Assembly (NCBI RefSeq): GCF_004345425.1
Contig: NZ_SLVP01000001.1
Location: 310,001-374,000, forward strand
DNA: 64,000 nt
DNA from: Paenibacillus sp. BK033
GTDB lineage: Bacteria; Bacillota; Bacilli; Paenibacillales; Paenibacillaceae
Reading direction: 5' to 3'
The notes beneath the pieces were generated by a model, which was not told the origin of the DNA, searched no databases, and saw only the letters and a program-made list of their open reading frames with translations. This document shows, in pieces, positions 43,818 to 51,458 of this stretch. The position numbers were made by a program, and so were the translations under genes. Position 1 is the stretch's first letter. The number at the start of each line of letters is the position of its first letter.

Positions 43818-44456
43818 ATGATGCTTGACTTTGTATGGTTCATGCTTTTTTCGACTATAGAGGGCTTAGCAGTTTACGCGTTTATGTTGTACATATTCAG
43901 ATTTAAGCTTTCGGAATACATTCTACCGGTGATGATACTGATTGTTCTGATGAACCTGCAGAGTTTTTATTTACGAGAAGATACGCAATTCTTCTACCTG
44001 GTTCCAATAATTAACCTGCTGTTCTCGATCATGTTCATGAAATGTATCGTGCGCATGTCGATCGTCGGATCGATCGTATCAGCCGGCATCGGATACGCCG
44101 CATTTGCGGTGGTACAGCTGCTAATCGCTTACTGCTCTGCCGGGTACTTGTCAGTCGAACAGGTTCAGGATGTTCCATACAAAGGCTACATCATGCAACT
44201 CCTTAGCGGAGTGATCGGAGTCACGATATCACATACGCTTTACAAGTTCGGGATCGGGTTCTCAACCGACTTTGAACGGTTCCGCTTTAAATGGGAAAGC
44301 CCGCTGGTCTTCATCACTTGCATCGTATTCTGCCTGACAATGGGCGTCGTGGTTTACCTCGGGAACCTATACATATTCCTCATCTTCTTCATCATCTCGA
44401 TACTTATATTCTTGTACTACGCATTGAGAAAGGAACAGCAAGATAATGATCGTTAA
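43818..44456 (+). CDS. seven-span membrane protein, AgrC-sensor-like without kinase
   Basis: The 212-residue protein is almost entirely hydrophobic. Seven spans can be placed, for example FMLFSTIEGLAVYAFML, YILPVMILIVLMNL, FFYLVPIINLLFSIMF, IVSAGIGYAAFAVVQLLIAY and LYIFLIFFIISILIFLYYAL. It ends with a short charged tail. Size, span number and position next to agrB recall the sensor half of AgrC-type receptors, but the histidine kinase is entirely missing. It could receive the peptide signal or restrain the LytTR protein as membrane inhibitors do in LytTR regulatory systems. Function is inferred from context only. Confidence 0.65.
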   Translation: MMLDFVWFMLFSTIEGLAVYAFMLYIFRFKLSEYILPVMILIVLMNLQSFYLREDTQFFYLVPIINLLFSIMFMKCIVRMSIVGSIVSAGIGYAAFAVVQLLIAYCSAGYLSVEQVQDVPYKGYIMQLLSGVIGVTISHTLYKFGIGFSTDFERFRFKWESPLVFITCIVFCLTMGVVVYLGNLYIFLIFFIISILIFLYYALRKEQQDNDR

Positions 44457-44964
44457 AGCACTCGCCAACAAGCTGGCAGTTGGAATCAAGCAAGCAGCTC
44501 CGGAGCATCCGGCAAGCGTCGAAGTCCTGCGGTACTCCCTGATGATGATATTCAACCCACTGTTCGCGGTGTCTGGAGCTCTGCTGATCTCGCTGTTTAC
44601 CGGCCGGACTGCTGAGGTGGCAATCGTATTGGTATGTTTCGCCCTTCTCCGGCACGTATCCGGTGGAGTACACCTTAAGTCAACCGAAGCCTGTATCCTG
44701 GCGAGCGCAGGGGGCGCGACGATTCTTTCCTACATCGCAGTGGACAACCATTGGACCTTTATCCTAAACATCGCAAGCTGCCTGCTGGTTCTGATCTTTG
44801 CGCCAAGCCGACTTGAAAAAAGCACCTGGGTTCAAAAGCAGTCTTACCCGACGCTCCGGCTAATCGCGCTGCTGATTGTGGCAAGCAACTTCTTGATTCA
44901 GTCGCCGGTAATGGCGGCTGCATTCTTCACTCAAGCATTAACGCTTATCCGCTTTAAAAAATAA
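44446..44964 (+). CDS. agrB: AgrB-like peptide processing protease
   Basis: The 172-residue multispanning protein carries the AgrB signature RHVSGGVHLKSTEACIL. The His and Cys in it are seven residues apart, the spacing of the catalytic pair in staphylococcal AgrB. AgrB cleaves the AgrD precursor at its C-terminus and forms the cyclic peptide. The gene starts within the end of the 7-TM gene. An AgrD-like gene follows after 109 bases. Confidence 0.88.
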   Translation: MIVKALANKLAVGIKQAAPEHPASVEVLRYSLMMIFNPLFAVSGALLISLFTGRTAEVAIVLVCFALLRHVSGGVHLKSTEACILASAGGATILSYIAVDNHWTFILNIASCLLVLIFAPSRLEKSTWVQKQSYPTLRLIALLIVASNFLIQSPVMAAAFFTQALTLIRFKK

Positions 44965-45073
44965 GACGAGCTACTTGAGAGGTGGTGGTTAAAATGTAGT
45001 AGCAGCCGCAGTTCCCAACCCCCATATAGAGATAAATAAAAACACACACTCGAGAGGAAACGGTGAAACAAAC

Positions 45074-45220
45074 ATGAAAAATCTTACGTCTATCAAACAC
45101 GCAGTATCGACATTCGCAGCTTCGGGCCTCATGATGTTAGCAGTTCTGGCAACGACAGTATCTCCACAAAGCTGGCTGCTGGTGTACAGCGAGGATGCTC
45201 CTGAAGTACTTTTAAAGTAG
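45074..45220 (+). CDS. agrD: AgrD-like cyclic autoinducer precursor (48 residues)
   Basis: The short frame encodes a peptide with an amphipathic and hydrophobic N-terminal helix (MKNLTSIKHAVSTFAA, LMMLAVLATTVS) and the C-terminus SPQSWLLVYSEDAPEVLLK. The acidic, Pro-containing tail (EDAPEVLLK) resembles the AgrD recognition segment. The likely ring starts at Ser of QSWLLV, giving a lactone in place of the usual Cys thiolactone. AGAGGAAACGG stands upstream of the ATG. It directly follows agrB and precedes the LytTR gene. Exact processing ends are a guess. Confidence 0.72.
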   Translation: MKNLTSIKHAVSTFAASGLMMLAVLATTVSPQSWLLVYSEDAPEVLLK

Positions 45221-45236
45221 GGGGATTGATTTAACC

Positions 45237-45626
45237 ATGGTCACATTAACGGGAGATATAGACGGAAAAACTGGTTTGATTCCAACAAATATTAGCGACG
45301 TGGATTATCTGGAGTATAGCCGGAAATTGAAACGGGTGATGTTCCATATAGGCAACAAGGTTTTATACGCTGCCGGCACGTTCGAATATTGGGTTGACCT
45401 GATCAGAAACTCCGGCTATACAAACTTCATGATCGTGGATAGGAACAACGCGGTTAATCTGAACAACATCAAGTTGTTGGATCCAGTGTTCAAGAAAGCA
45501 TACTTCGAGTATGAGATTTCGGATAGGGTTAACGGCGGTTGCTCAATGTCATGGGACAAGTACAACAAGGTCAATGAACTAATCGGGGTGCATAGCCCCA
45601 ATGCTAAAATCATCACAAACCTATAA
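45237..45626 (+). CDS. LytTR-domain DNA-binding protein lacking a receiver domain
   Basis: The 129-residue protein matches the LytTR DNA-binding fold: beta strands in KRVMFHIGNKVLYAAGTFEYW, a helix (WVDLIRNSGY), and the typical FMIVDRNNAVNLNNIKLLD in place of the consensus F.R.HRS.IVNL..I. It has no phosphorylatable receiver domain, unlike AgrA. With the kinase-less membrane protein and the agrBD pair it forms a compact peptide-signalling unit. Its likely targets are phage promoters near the lysogeny switch or its own operon. Confidence 0.72.
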   Translation: MVTLTGDIDGKTGLIPTNISDVDYLEYSRKLKRVMFHIGNKVLYAAGTFEYWVDLIRNSGYTNFMIVDRNNAVNLNNIKLLDPVFKKAYFEYEISDRVNGGCSMSWDKYNKVNELIGVHSPNAKIITNL

Positions 45627-45635
45627 ATACACATG

Positions 45636-45666
45636 AAAACCCCTGCCGGTTGTGGTAGGGGTTTTT
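45636..45666 (+). terminator. terminator of the Agr-like operon
   Basis: AAACCCCTGCC pairs with GGTAGGGGTTT (one wobble) and is followed by T5. Confidence 0.85.
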
Positions 45667-45872
45667 GTTTATGATTTGCCAATATAACATGTCATGAAAG
45701 AAAATGTTGTCGGAGTTTGTCGTATGCCTGAAAAAAATTCAGCGCGCTCAGTTTTTGTTTACTGTGCATTAAAATTACCTAATAATATAAATCAGATACA
45801 GTTATTACCTATTTTTCAGTACCTATAGGTACAGGGCCAAGCGGGGGAGAGCGATAAATAACTCGCAATCCG
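45667..45872. other. A+T-rich gene-free stretch
   Basis: No gene is supported. The stretch contains the palindrome TACCTATAGGTA near 45821 and several AT-rich tracts. It lies 3' of the Agr-like operon and of the small repressor gene that converges on it. Confidence 0.4.
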
Positions 45873-46100
45873 TTACGTCCATGTGTAGAAATCATCCATT
45901 TTTCTATGGAGAATAACTGCACATGCTCTCAATGCATAGATGCTCATGGGCTTTCGATTATTCTCGTACTGGCTGATCATGTTGGCGGAAATCTCAAGGC
46001 CAAATCTTTTGACCAACTCATACGATAAATCTTCTTGGCTTAGTCCAGCCCGCATTCTATGTTCACGTAACCGGCACTCTCCCCGCTCGAGTGCCTTCAT
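45873..46100 (-). CDS. XRE-family helix-turn-helix regulator (small)
   Basis: The 75-residue protein is a single HTH_3 domain: LREHRMRAGLSQEDLSYELV, ISANMISQYENNRKPMSIYA. It starts behind a good GGAGAAAAG-type site and is divergent from the small protein at 46152. It is a second repressor-like gene beside CI and Cro and may regulate the Agr-like operon or the divergent gene. Confidence 0.83.
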   Translation of the reverse strand: MKALERGECRLREHRMRAGLSQEDLSYELVKRFGLEISANMISQYENNRKPMSIYALRACAVILHRKMDDFYTWT

Positions 46101-46151
46101 CTTTTCTCCTTTCTAGTGCAGCATCATTCCGATATCTGGGGGCCATTTCTC

Positions 46152-46373
46152 ATGAATCAATTCATTTACAAAGCACAATCTGACTGTTTGTCTGTCATCC
46201 AAAAGGGTGATTCTGTAAAAATCATCATGACTCAATCATATTGTAATGGCGACATTATTGCCCTTGCAAGCGAAGAAGATATATCCGTTATTGATTTTAA
46301 GAAGGCCGAGGATATGATGCCCGGAGATATTCTAGTTATCGGCAAGGTTACTGCCATTTATAAACAAAAATAA
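46152..46373 (+). CDS. small protein resembling the C-terminal half of S24 peptidases
   Basis: The 73-residue protein shows a beta-rich pattern (SVIQKGDSVKIIMTQSYCNGDIIALASEED, written here in outline, and MMPGDILVIGKVTAIYK). The last part recalls the end of LexA/CI peptidase domains (IGKV), but no Ser/Lys catalytic pair is visible. The start at 46152 follows a GGGGG stretch. It is convergent with the CI repressor and divergent from the small XRE gene. It might be an antirepressor or partner, which is only a suggestion. Confidence 0.5.
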   Translation: MNQFIYKAQSDCLSVIQKGDSVKIIMTQSYCNGDIIALASEEDISVIDFKKAEDMMPGDILVIGKVTAIYKQK

Positions 46374-46376
46374 AAA

Positions 46377-46399
46377 CAGCCCGGGTTCGCCCTGGGCTG
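46377..46399. terminator. bidirectional terminator between the small protein and CI genes
   Basis: CAGCCCGGG and CCCTGGGCTG form a stem around TTCG, preceded by an A run. Confidence 0.75.
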
Positions 46400-46403
46400 C
46401 ATA

Positions 46404-47051
46404 TTAGAAAGTGATGACAACCTTTTTCAGCTTGCCAATCACATATATATTATTCTCCCCTGCCGTGCAAATGATCGGCGGGTAGTTTGCGTTCTCCGAT
46501 TGAAGCACAAGCGTTGTGCCTTGACGGTATACGCGCTTCAAGACCGCTTCTTCCCCGATCAATACAGCCGCGATTTCCCCGTCTTCAACCTCTTCCTGCT
46601 TGCGGATCAGCAATAAGTCGCCGTCGAAAATGCGAGCTCCTTGCATACTGTCGCCCTTTGCTCTGAGGTAGAAATATTCGCCGCCGTTGATCCAGGAGCG
46701 CGGTGTTGTTTCGTAGCCTTCGATGTATTCGTATGCGATTTGGCCATTGCCGCAGGATATCTTTCCTACGACTGGAAGGCTAACATGTTCTGATTCAGCT
46801 ACCTCAGTCCCGAGAAACTGGTATGCTCCCTCAGTCAATTGCGTGACTGTCACATCAAGAGCTGCAGCGATGTCCTTGAGGCGATCCATAGTAATTCGGA
46901 TCTCACCAAGCTCATAACGCTGGATTGTCTTCTTAGTCAATCCAACCTTTTCGCCAAGGACCTGGAGGCTGTAGTTTCTCAGATCGCGGAATTTTTTTAT
47001 GTTTTTGCCGACCTGAAAATAAAAATTTTTTGAGTCATTAAGCTGATTCAT
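46404..47051 (-). CDS. CI-type repressor with S24 self-cleaving domain
   Basis: The 215-residue protein has an N-terminal XRE HTH (NYSLQVLGEKVGLTKKTIQRYE) and a C-terminal S24 peptidase domain: the probable cleavage site near ISCGNGQ, catalytic Ser in RAKGDSMQGARI and Lys in EEAVLKRVYRQG. It would hold the prophage silent and cleave itself when RecA is activated by DNA damage. The ATG at 47051 is preceded by GAAGGAGA; earlier in-frame starts lack a site. It is divergent from cro. Confidence 0.9.
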   Translation of the reverse strand: MNQLNDSKNFYFQVGKNIKKFRDLRNYSLQVLGEKVGLTKKTIQRYELGEIRITMDRLKDIAAALDVTVTQLTEGAYQFLGTEVAESEHVSLPVVGKISCGNGQIAYEYIEGYETTPRSWINGGEYFYLRAKGDSMQGARIFDGDLLLIRKQEEVEDGEIAAVLIGEEAVLKRVYRQGTTLVLQSENANYPPIICTAGENNIYVIGKLKKVVITF

Positions 47052-47083
47052 TTTAAATTCTCCTTCATTAATGGCCTGAAAAC

Positions 47084-47194
47084 AGTATAAACCACAATAA
47101 GACACGAATACAACTATTTTATTTTTTTGTGTCTTTTTGTGGTTGACGAGGTAAAATTCGGCGTTGTATAGTATGGGTGTCGCCAGATGACACG
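47084..47194. promoter_or_regulatory. CI/Cro switch: divergent promoters and GACAC/GTGTC operators
   Basis: The leftward (cI) promoter is TTGTAT, 18 bases, TATACT on the minus strand (47113 to 47084). The rightward (cro) promoter is TTGACG (47143-47148), 18 bases, TATAGT (47167-47172). GACAC or GTGTC half-sites lie at 47101-47105, 47129-47133 and, as the inverted pair GTGTC-gccagat-GACAC, at 47178-47194. They overlap both promoters and are the probable operators. Confidence 0.65.
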
Positions 47195-47227
47195 ACGAGC
47201 ATGATCGACAGAAAGGAGGTGAACAGT

Positions 47228-47476
47228 TTGCCCGAGGGATTCACTATCACGGTTAAGGCAGCTCGGATAAATTGCGGTATTAAACCTGAGGATGCAGCGA
47301 AAGCATTGAAAATCTCCAAGAGCGGTTATTCCAAGAAAGAAAACGGAAAGTCTCGGTTCTATGTTGATGAGATTGCAACGCTGAGTGAGTTGTTTAAAGT
47401 GCCGGTTGCAAATTTTTTTGAAGCGGAGTGTCATAAAATGACACAACCTGATACTCCGCTATCTTATGAGGAGTGA
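47228..47476 (+). CDS. Cro-like XRE regulator
   Basis: The 82-residue protein has an HTH (GIKPEDAAKALKISKSGYSKKE) of the XRE family and lies first in the rightward early operon. The TTG at 47228 has AAAGGAGGTG upstream. Its position opposite the S24 repressor makes it the Cro equivalent that turns on lytic growth. Confidence 0.8.
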   Translation: MPEGFTITVKAARINCGIKPEDAAKALKISKSGYSKKENGKSRFYVDEIATLSELFKVPVANFFEAECHKMTQPDTPLSYEE

Positions 47477-47485
47477 GGCGATAAT

Positions 47486-47641
47486 ATGACGCTTATTCAA
47501 ATGCTCAACGAAAAAGGTCTTACGAGCGGTCCAGTGTACGCCACTCGCGTCCTGAAAGGTTATGAAGCAGCACGCATGGTTGCCGACTTTAAAGCGCAAG
47601 AGACGATCCGCGCCGGTCATGCAAAGGTGCTGGCGCAATGA
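47486..47641 (+). CDS. small early phage protein (51 residues)
   Basis: The frame starts MTLIQMLNEKGLTSGPVYA and is helical in character, with GTGAGGCG upstream. Its stop overlaps the next start (ATGA). Unknown function. Confidence 0.6.
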   Translation: MTLIQMLNEKGLTSGPVYATRVLKGYEAARMVADFKAQETIRAGHAKVLAQ

Positions 47642-47781
47642 GCGGGTCTTGGATTGAAGCAATCTGCGACGCTGACTTCCGCAGGGTATTAGGCAACCTC
47701 GACTTCTCCAATGTCAGCCTGATGCTGCTGAACACCTTGGAAGAGGCGATTAACTACTACGAGGTGTCCGGCAATGAATGA
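47638..47781 (+). CDS. small early phage protein (47 residues)
   Basis: The acidic protein begins MSGSWIEAICDADFRRVLGN and contains LLNTLEEAINYYEV. It overlaps both neighbours by stop/start coupling. No family recognised. Confidence 0.55.
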   Translation: MSGSWIEAICDADFRRVLGNLDFSNVSLMLLNTLEEAINYYEVSGNE

Positions 47782-47965
47782 GCCGAACCTTGACCGATTC
47801 AGCCGGCCTCTATGGGGCGAACGGCAAGAGCGGCGCCCAACATGGGACGAGCTCGCTGCAATAAAAAAGACTGTTAAGGCTCCTACCCCTTCACAGTCTC
47901 ACGCAAGAAAAAAAATTCAAAGTCAGTTTAACATGGAGCTGGCAAAAGGGGAAGAAGAAAAATGA
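47774..47965 (+). CDS. small early phage protein (63 residues)
   Basis: The basic protein, with RFSRPLWGERQERRPTWDEL and a Lys/Gln-rich C-terminal helix, is part of the overlapping early gene string. Function unknown. Confidence 0.55.
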   Translation: MNEPNLDRFSRPLWGERQERRPTWDELAAIKKTVKAPTPSQSHARKKIQSQFNMELAKGEEEK

Positions 47966-48219
47966 CGTCACGTAGAATCGCTGACCTTGAAAGTACAATG
48001 CGCAATTTTAGCGACGACATTTCCGACACGAAACGCAGAACATGGGACATTCTCAGTTCGCTATCGGACTTCGCAGGTGAAGGACTTGACGAATGGATCG
48101 ACGAGGTTTCAGAAATTCAAACCGAAGTCGAGGAACTTGAGAACGAAAACAAAGAGCTGCAAAAGCGAATTGAGGAACTTGAAGACCATATTTCAGTGCT
48201 TGAGGATTTAACGAAATGA
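47962..48219 (+). CDS. coiled-coil early phage protein
   Basis: In this 85-residue protein, residues 45-82 form a clear heptad coiled coil (SEIQTEVEELENENKELQKR and on). It overlaps the neighbours by ATGA junctions. Probably a dimeric accessory factor; unknown. Confidence 0.6.
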   Translation: MTSRRIADLESTMRNFSDDISDTKRRTWDILSSLSDFAGEGLDEWIDEVSEIQTEVEELENENKELQKRIEELEDHISVLEDLTK

Positions 48220-48425
48220 CCTACAAACGAAACCCGATCGCTATTGAAGATGAAGCCGATGATTACCGGCGCCAAGAATTCGAAGCAAAGCACACACTTC
48301 GAGGTCGTACAAGCCCCTGCTGCGATGCAGATGTTTATATCCAGACAGTCCGGGATTTTAAGGAGCGTCGCACGTATGACGCTGTCACCTGCTGGAACTG
48401 TCACCAAATTATCGAGGAGGTCTAA
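48216..48425 (+). CDS. small zinc-ribbon-like phage protein
   Basis: The 69-residue protein has two Cys pairs, SPCCDADVY and VTCWNCHQII, which could bind one zinc. It directly precedes recT. Unknown function. Confidence 0.6.
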   Translation: MTYKRNPIAIEDEADDYRRQEFEAKHTLRGRTSPCCDADVYIQTVRDFKERRTYDAVTCWNCHQIIEEV

Positions 48426-48426
48426 C

Positions 48427-49212
48427 ATGGCCGCTAATACCCAGCTTATTACGATCCATAACAACCTTGAAAAACTGATTGAAGCTAAGAAAGACGCAAT
48501 GCCGCAAGGCTTTAATAAAACCAGGTTCATCCAAAACTGCATGACAGTGCTCCAAGATACTTACGGAATCGAGAAGTGCGAGCCGACGACCGTTGCTAGG
48601 ACGCTGCTGAAGGGCGCATTCCTAGGGCTCGATTTCTTTAATAAAGAATGCTACGCGATTCCGTACGGCGCTTCGATGAACTTCCAAACCGACTACAAAG
48701 GCGAGCGTAAACTTGCTAAAAAGTACAGCGTCCGCAAGGTGAAAGACATTTACGCCAAACTCGTTCGAGCTGGTGACGTCTTCGAGGAAAACATTACGGA
48801 TGGTCAGCAAACAATCCAATTTGCACCGGTTCCATTCAATAACGGCGACATTGTTGGCGCATTCGCTGTAGTTCTGTTCCATGATGGCGGGATGCTTTAC
48901 GAGACAATGAGCATCGCTGAAATGGAGCATATCAAAGAGAACTATTCCAAGAAATCCAAGGATACCGGCAAATTCTCTAAAGCCTGGGAAGTAAGCACCG
49001 GAGAGATGTATAAGAAGACGGTTCTTCGCCGACTGTGCAAAAACATTGAACTGGACTTCGATACGATCGAGCAGGCAAGAGCATTCGAGGATGCTGCAGA
49101 TGTTGACTTCAACAAAAAGACTGCGCCTCAGCAAACAAGCCCGCTGAACGTTGTAGAGGCGGAGTACGAGGTGGTTAACGATGGTTCCGCAACTGAAGCT
49201 CAATCCGAATAA
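48427..49212 (+). CDS. recT: RecT-family single-strand annealing protein
   Basis: The 261-residue protein has the RecT core (FIQNCMTVLQDTYGIEKCEP, TVARTLLKGAFLGLDFFNKE, ECYAIPYG, MNFQTDYKGERKLAKKY). RecT anneals complementary single strands during phage recombination and replication. GAGGAGG precedes the ATG at 48427. It overlaps the nuclease gene by 32 bases, the usual RecE-RecT pairing. Confidence 0.93.
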   Translation: MAANTQLITIHNNLEKLIEAKKDAMPQGFNKTRFIQNCMTVLQDTYGIEKCEPTTVARTLLKGAFLGLDFFNKECYAIPYGASMNFQTDYKGERKLAKKYSVRKVKDIYAKLVRAGDVFEENITDGQQTIQFAPVPFNNGDIVGAFAVVLFHDGGMLYETMSIAEMEHIKENYSKKSKDTGKFSKAWEVSTGEMYKKTVLRRLCKNIELDFDTIEQARAFEDAADVDFNKKTAPQQTSPLNVVEAEYEVVNDGSATEAQSE

Positions 49213-50008
49213 CTACTTCAGCCGGGCCGCCAATCTCCGATACATGAGCGTCAGCCAGTTCAAAGGCTTCCTGCCCGCTTACGGTGGCTGTGAAGCAAAG
49301 AGTATGGCAGAGCTCGCCGGACTGTACGAACGGCCGGATAAGACGGCTTTTGACGAGGGGCACTATGTCCACGCATGGAACCAAGGGACGCTCGATGAAT
49401 TTAGAGAAGCCAATCCAGACATATACAGCAGCCGGGGGGCGACAGCCGGGCAGCTTAAATCGAACTTCAAACATTGCGACAAGATGATCCAGACCCTTGA
49501 GTCGGACCCAACTGCAATGAAGGCGCTGGCCGGGCAAAAGGAAGTCATCTTCACAGCCGAGTTATTCGGGATCCAGTGGAAAATCATGATCGACAGCTAC
49601 CAGCCGGGCGTCGGGATGTTCGGGGATTTGAAAGCCCTGAAAGAGATCGACGGCAAGTTCTGGAACAAGGAAGCAAACCGGTATGAGAACTTCCTCGACT
49701 ATTACGGCTACACCTTGCAGATGGCGGTTTACGCAGAAATTGAGCGACTTGCAACCGGCCGTGACGTTTGGCTGATCCCTCACCTGGTTGTTGTGACGAA
49801 GCAAGACCCGCCAGACCATGAAATCATCTACTTCGACTATGAAGCTATAGAGCAGCAGCTTGGCATCGTGGAGCGACATATAGAGCGAGTGAAGGCTGTA
49901 AAGAGTGGACAGGCAGGTCCGGAAAGATGCGAGTCCTGCGACTACTGCCGGTCAACGAAGAAGATCAAGCACATCAAGCATTACCGGGAATTAGACCTTT
50001 ATTCTTAG
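49181..50008 (+). CDS. PD-(D/E)XK exonuclease, RecE-like partner of RecT
   Basis: The 275-residue nuclease has Asp/Glu-Lys motifs in GIQWKIMIDSYQPGVG and FGDLKALKEID, and a conserved Gln in YTLQMAVYAEI. Cysteines in the C-terminal PERCESCDYC suggest an iron-sulfur or zinc cluster, as in the DUF3799/YqaJ-related group. It would make 3' overhangs for RecT. It starts within the end of recT behind GAGGTGG. Confidence 0.85.
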   Translation: MVPQLKLNPNNYFSRAANLRYMSVSQFKGFLPAYGGCEAKSMAELAGLYERPDKTAFDEGHYVHAWNQGTLDEFREANPDIYSSRGATAGQLKSNFKHCDKMIQTLESDPTAMKALAGQKEVIFTAELFGIQWKIMIDSYQPGVGMFGDLKALKEIDGKFWNKEANRYENFLDYYGYTLQMAVYAEIERLATGRDVWLIPHLVVVTKQDPPDHEIIYFDYEAIEQQLGIVERHIERVKAVKSGQAGPERCESCDYCRSTKKIKHIKHYRELDLYS

Positions 50009-50020
50009 GAGGCGAATCGA

Positions 50021-50572
50021 ATGAACAAAAAACTGAGCTGGGATCAGCTGAAGAATATCGAGAACATTTACGGCAGGTACGCCTGTGTCCGGAGCTTACT
50101 GGACCATATCGGCATCATGAACGGGGAACTTGCAGAGGCAAAGAAAACTGAAGAAAAAGCGGTTGGCGATCTCGGCAGAGTCGGACTTGAGTTGGCTGCA
50201 CTAAAGAGACAACAACCCGAACCGGTCGAGGTACCTAAAACGGTGGCCGAAGCTTTCGATCGAGTAATTACAACCTGGGAGAAGAAGTTTTCTGAAGAAA
50301 AAATCGCGGGATTTCTTCTTAATCCAGATGGTTTCATTACCGGTAATGAAGATGCAAAAACATTGAGGCAATACGCTTCTGTAGAACCTTTTAAATACAT
50401 GCAGGCTATTGCAAATGGTTATGCGGTCGAACAAACAACGGAGGATCGCATTGAAGCAAAGCTTACGGCTGCACTCGAAGAATCGGGTATTGAATGCCCG
50501 ATACCAGTCACCCACTTTGCTCACCAGTTGGCACGTGCAGTGCGCGAAGTATTAGCAGAAGAAGCAAATTGA
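50021..50572 (+). CDS. hypothetical phage protein with N-terminal coiled coil
   Basis: In this 183-residue protein, residues 20-70 form a helix or coiled coil. The middle part (VPKTVAEAFDRVITTWEKKF, FKYMQAIANGYAVE) looks like phage proteins of the DUF1642 kind. AGGAGG lies upstream of the ATG. It sits between the recombination and replication genes. Function unknown. Confidence 0.6.
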   Translation: MNKKLSWDQLKNIENIYGRYACVRSLLDHIGIMNGELAEAKKTEEKAVGDLGRVGLELAALKRQQPEPVEVPKTVAEAFDRVITTWEKKFSEEKIAGFLLNPDGFITGNEDAKTLRQYASVEPFKYMQAIANGYAVEQTTEDRIEAKLTAALEESGIECPIPVTHFAHQLARAVREVLAEEAN

Positions 50573-50588
50573 ACGTTGGTGAGGCACA

Positions 50589-51458
50589 ATGGCAACGCCG
50601 CAGAAGGAGAACGGCTTCACGCCGGTGGCGAATGAGCTGTTGGACGAGATCTGCCGCTACAAATTTAACGCTTCACAGCTTCGGATCATCTTGAAAGTAT
50701 GGCGGTTGACCTACGGATATAGCCGGAAGGAACACGATTTCAGTGTTACTTTTCTGCATGAGACAACCGGCCTGTCGGAGGTCACCGTTAAAAAGGAACT
50801 GAAGTCGTTGATCGAAGCCAGGGTCCTCAAGGTGACCAAGGAAGCTACCTACAATGCAGCTCGAAAGCTTTCCTTCAATAAAAATTATGAAGAATGGGAG
50901 GTCGCGGGGATGGCTTCTAAAGACGACCCAGAGGTATACGATCATACCCCTCTACAACCAAGTTCAGAGGTATACGATTGTATCCCTCTAGAGGTATCCG
51001 ATCATATACCTCAAGTAATTACTCAGGGGTATACGATCGTACCCCCAAATAAAGAAATATCTTTAAAGAAAGTATTTAAAGAAAATGTAACGTTCGATGA
51101 TTTCTACTCTTCATACCCAAGAAAGATATCTAAACAAGCAGCATTAAAAGCCTGGACCAAATTGTCCAAGGAGAAAGACTTCGATCCTAACGCAATCATC
51201 ACTAATACGATCAATTTCGCAAAGACATGCGAGCTGCTTAATACGGAAGCGAGATACATTCCTCACCCTTCCACCTTTTTAAACCAAAAGAGGTATGAGG
51301 ACTACCCAACAGTGGATCCGGAAGGGTTAGCTAAAACATCCGGTAACAAGTTCGATTCCAACCTAGATTTCTTCAAAAACCAATTAGGGGGTGGCGGCGC
51401 TGACCAGGGATCAAGTTTTACTGCTCTTGGCGAAGGCAACCGCAGCCTACCCGAATAA
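50589..51458 (+). CDS. phage replication initiator (lambda O-like/DnaD-like)
   Basis: The 289-residue protein begins with the winged helix of replication protein O (NGFTPVANELLDEICRYKFN, ILKVWRLTYGYSRKEHDFS, LSEVTVKKELKSLIEARVL). The C-terminal half (FDDFYSSYPRKISKQAALKA) recalls DnaD-type replisome organisers. The hinge between them is encoded by four iterons that make up the probable origin. It would bind the origin and hand over to the helicase loader and DnaB encoded just downstream. Confidence 0.87.
   Translation: MATPQKENGFTPVANELLDEICRYKFNASQLRIILKVWRLTYGYSRKEHDFSVTFLHETTGLSEVTVKKELKSLIEARVLKVTKEATYNAARKLSFNKNYEEWEVAGMASKDDPEVYDHTPLQPSSEVYDCIPLEVSDHIPQVITQGYTIVPPNKEISLKKVFKENVTFDDFYSSYPRKISKQAALKAWTKLSKEKDFDPNAIITNTINFAKTCELLNTEARYIPHPSTFLNQKRYEDYPTVDPEGLAKTSGNKFDSNLDFFKNQLGGGGADQGSSFTALGEGNRSLPE
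50931..51047. other. probable prophage replication origin (four iterons)
   Basis: Four 22-bp imperfect palindromes of the form GAGGTATACGATCATACCTC (approximate) start at 50931, 50967, 50991 and 51026. They lie inside the initiator gene, as in lambda, where O binds iterons within the O gene. In translation they give recurring VYDHTPL-like residues. An A+T-rich stretch (AAATATCTTTAAAGAAAG and on) follows at 51052-51090, as expected for strand opening. Confidence 0.75.
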
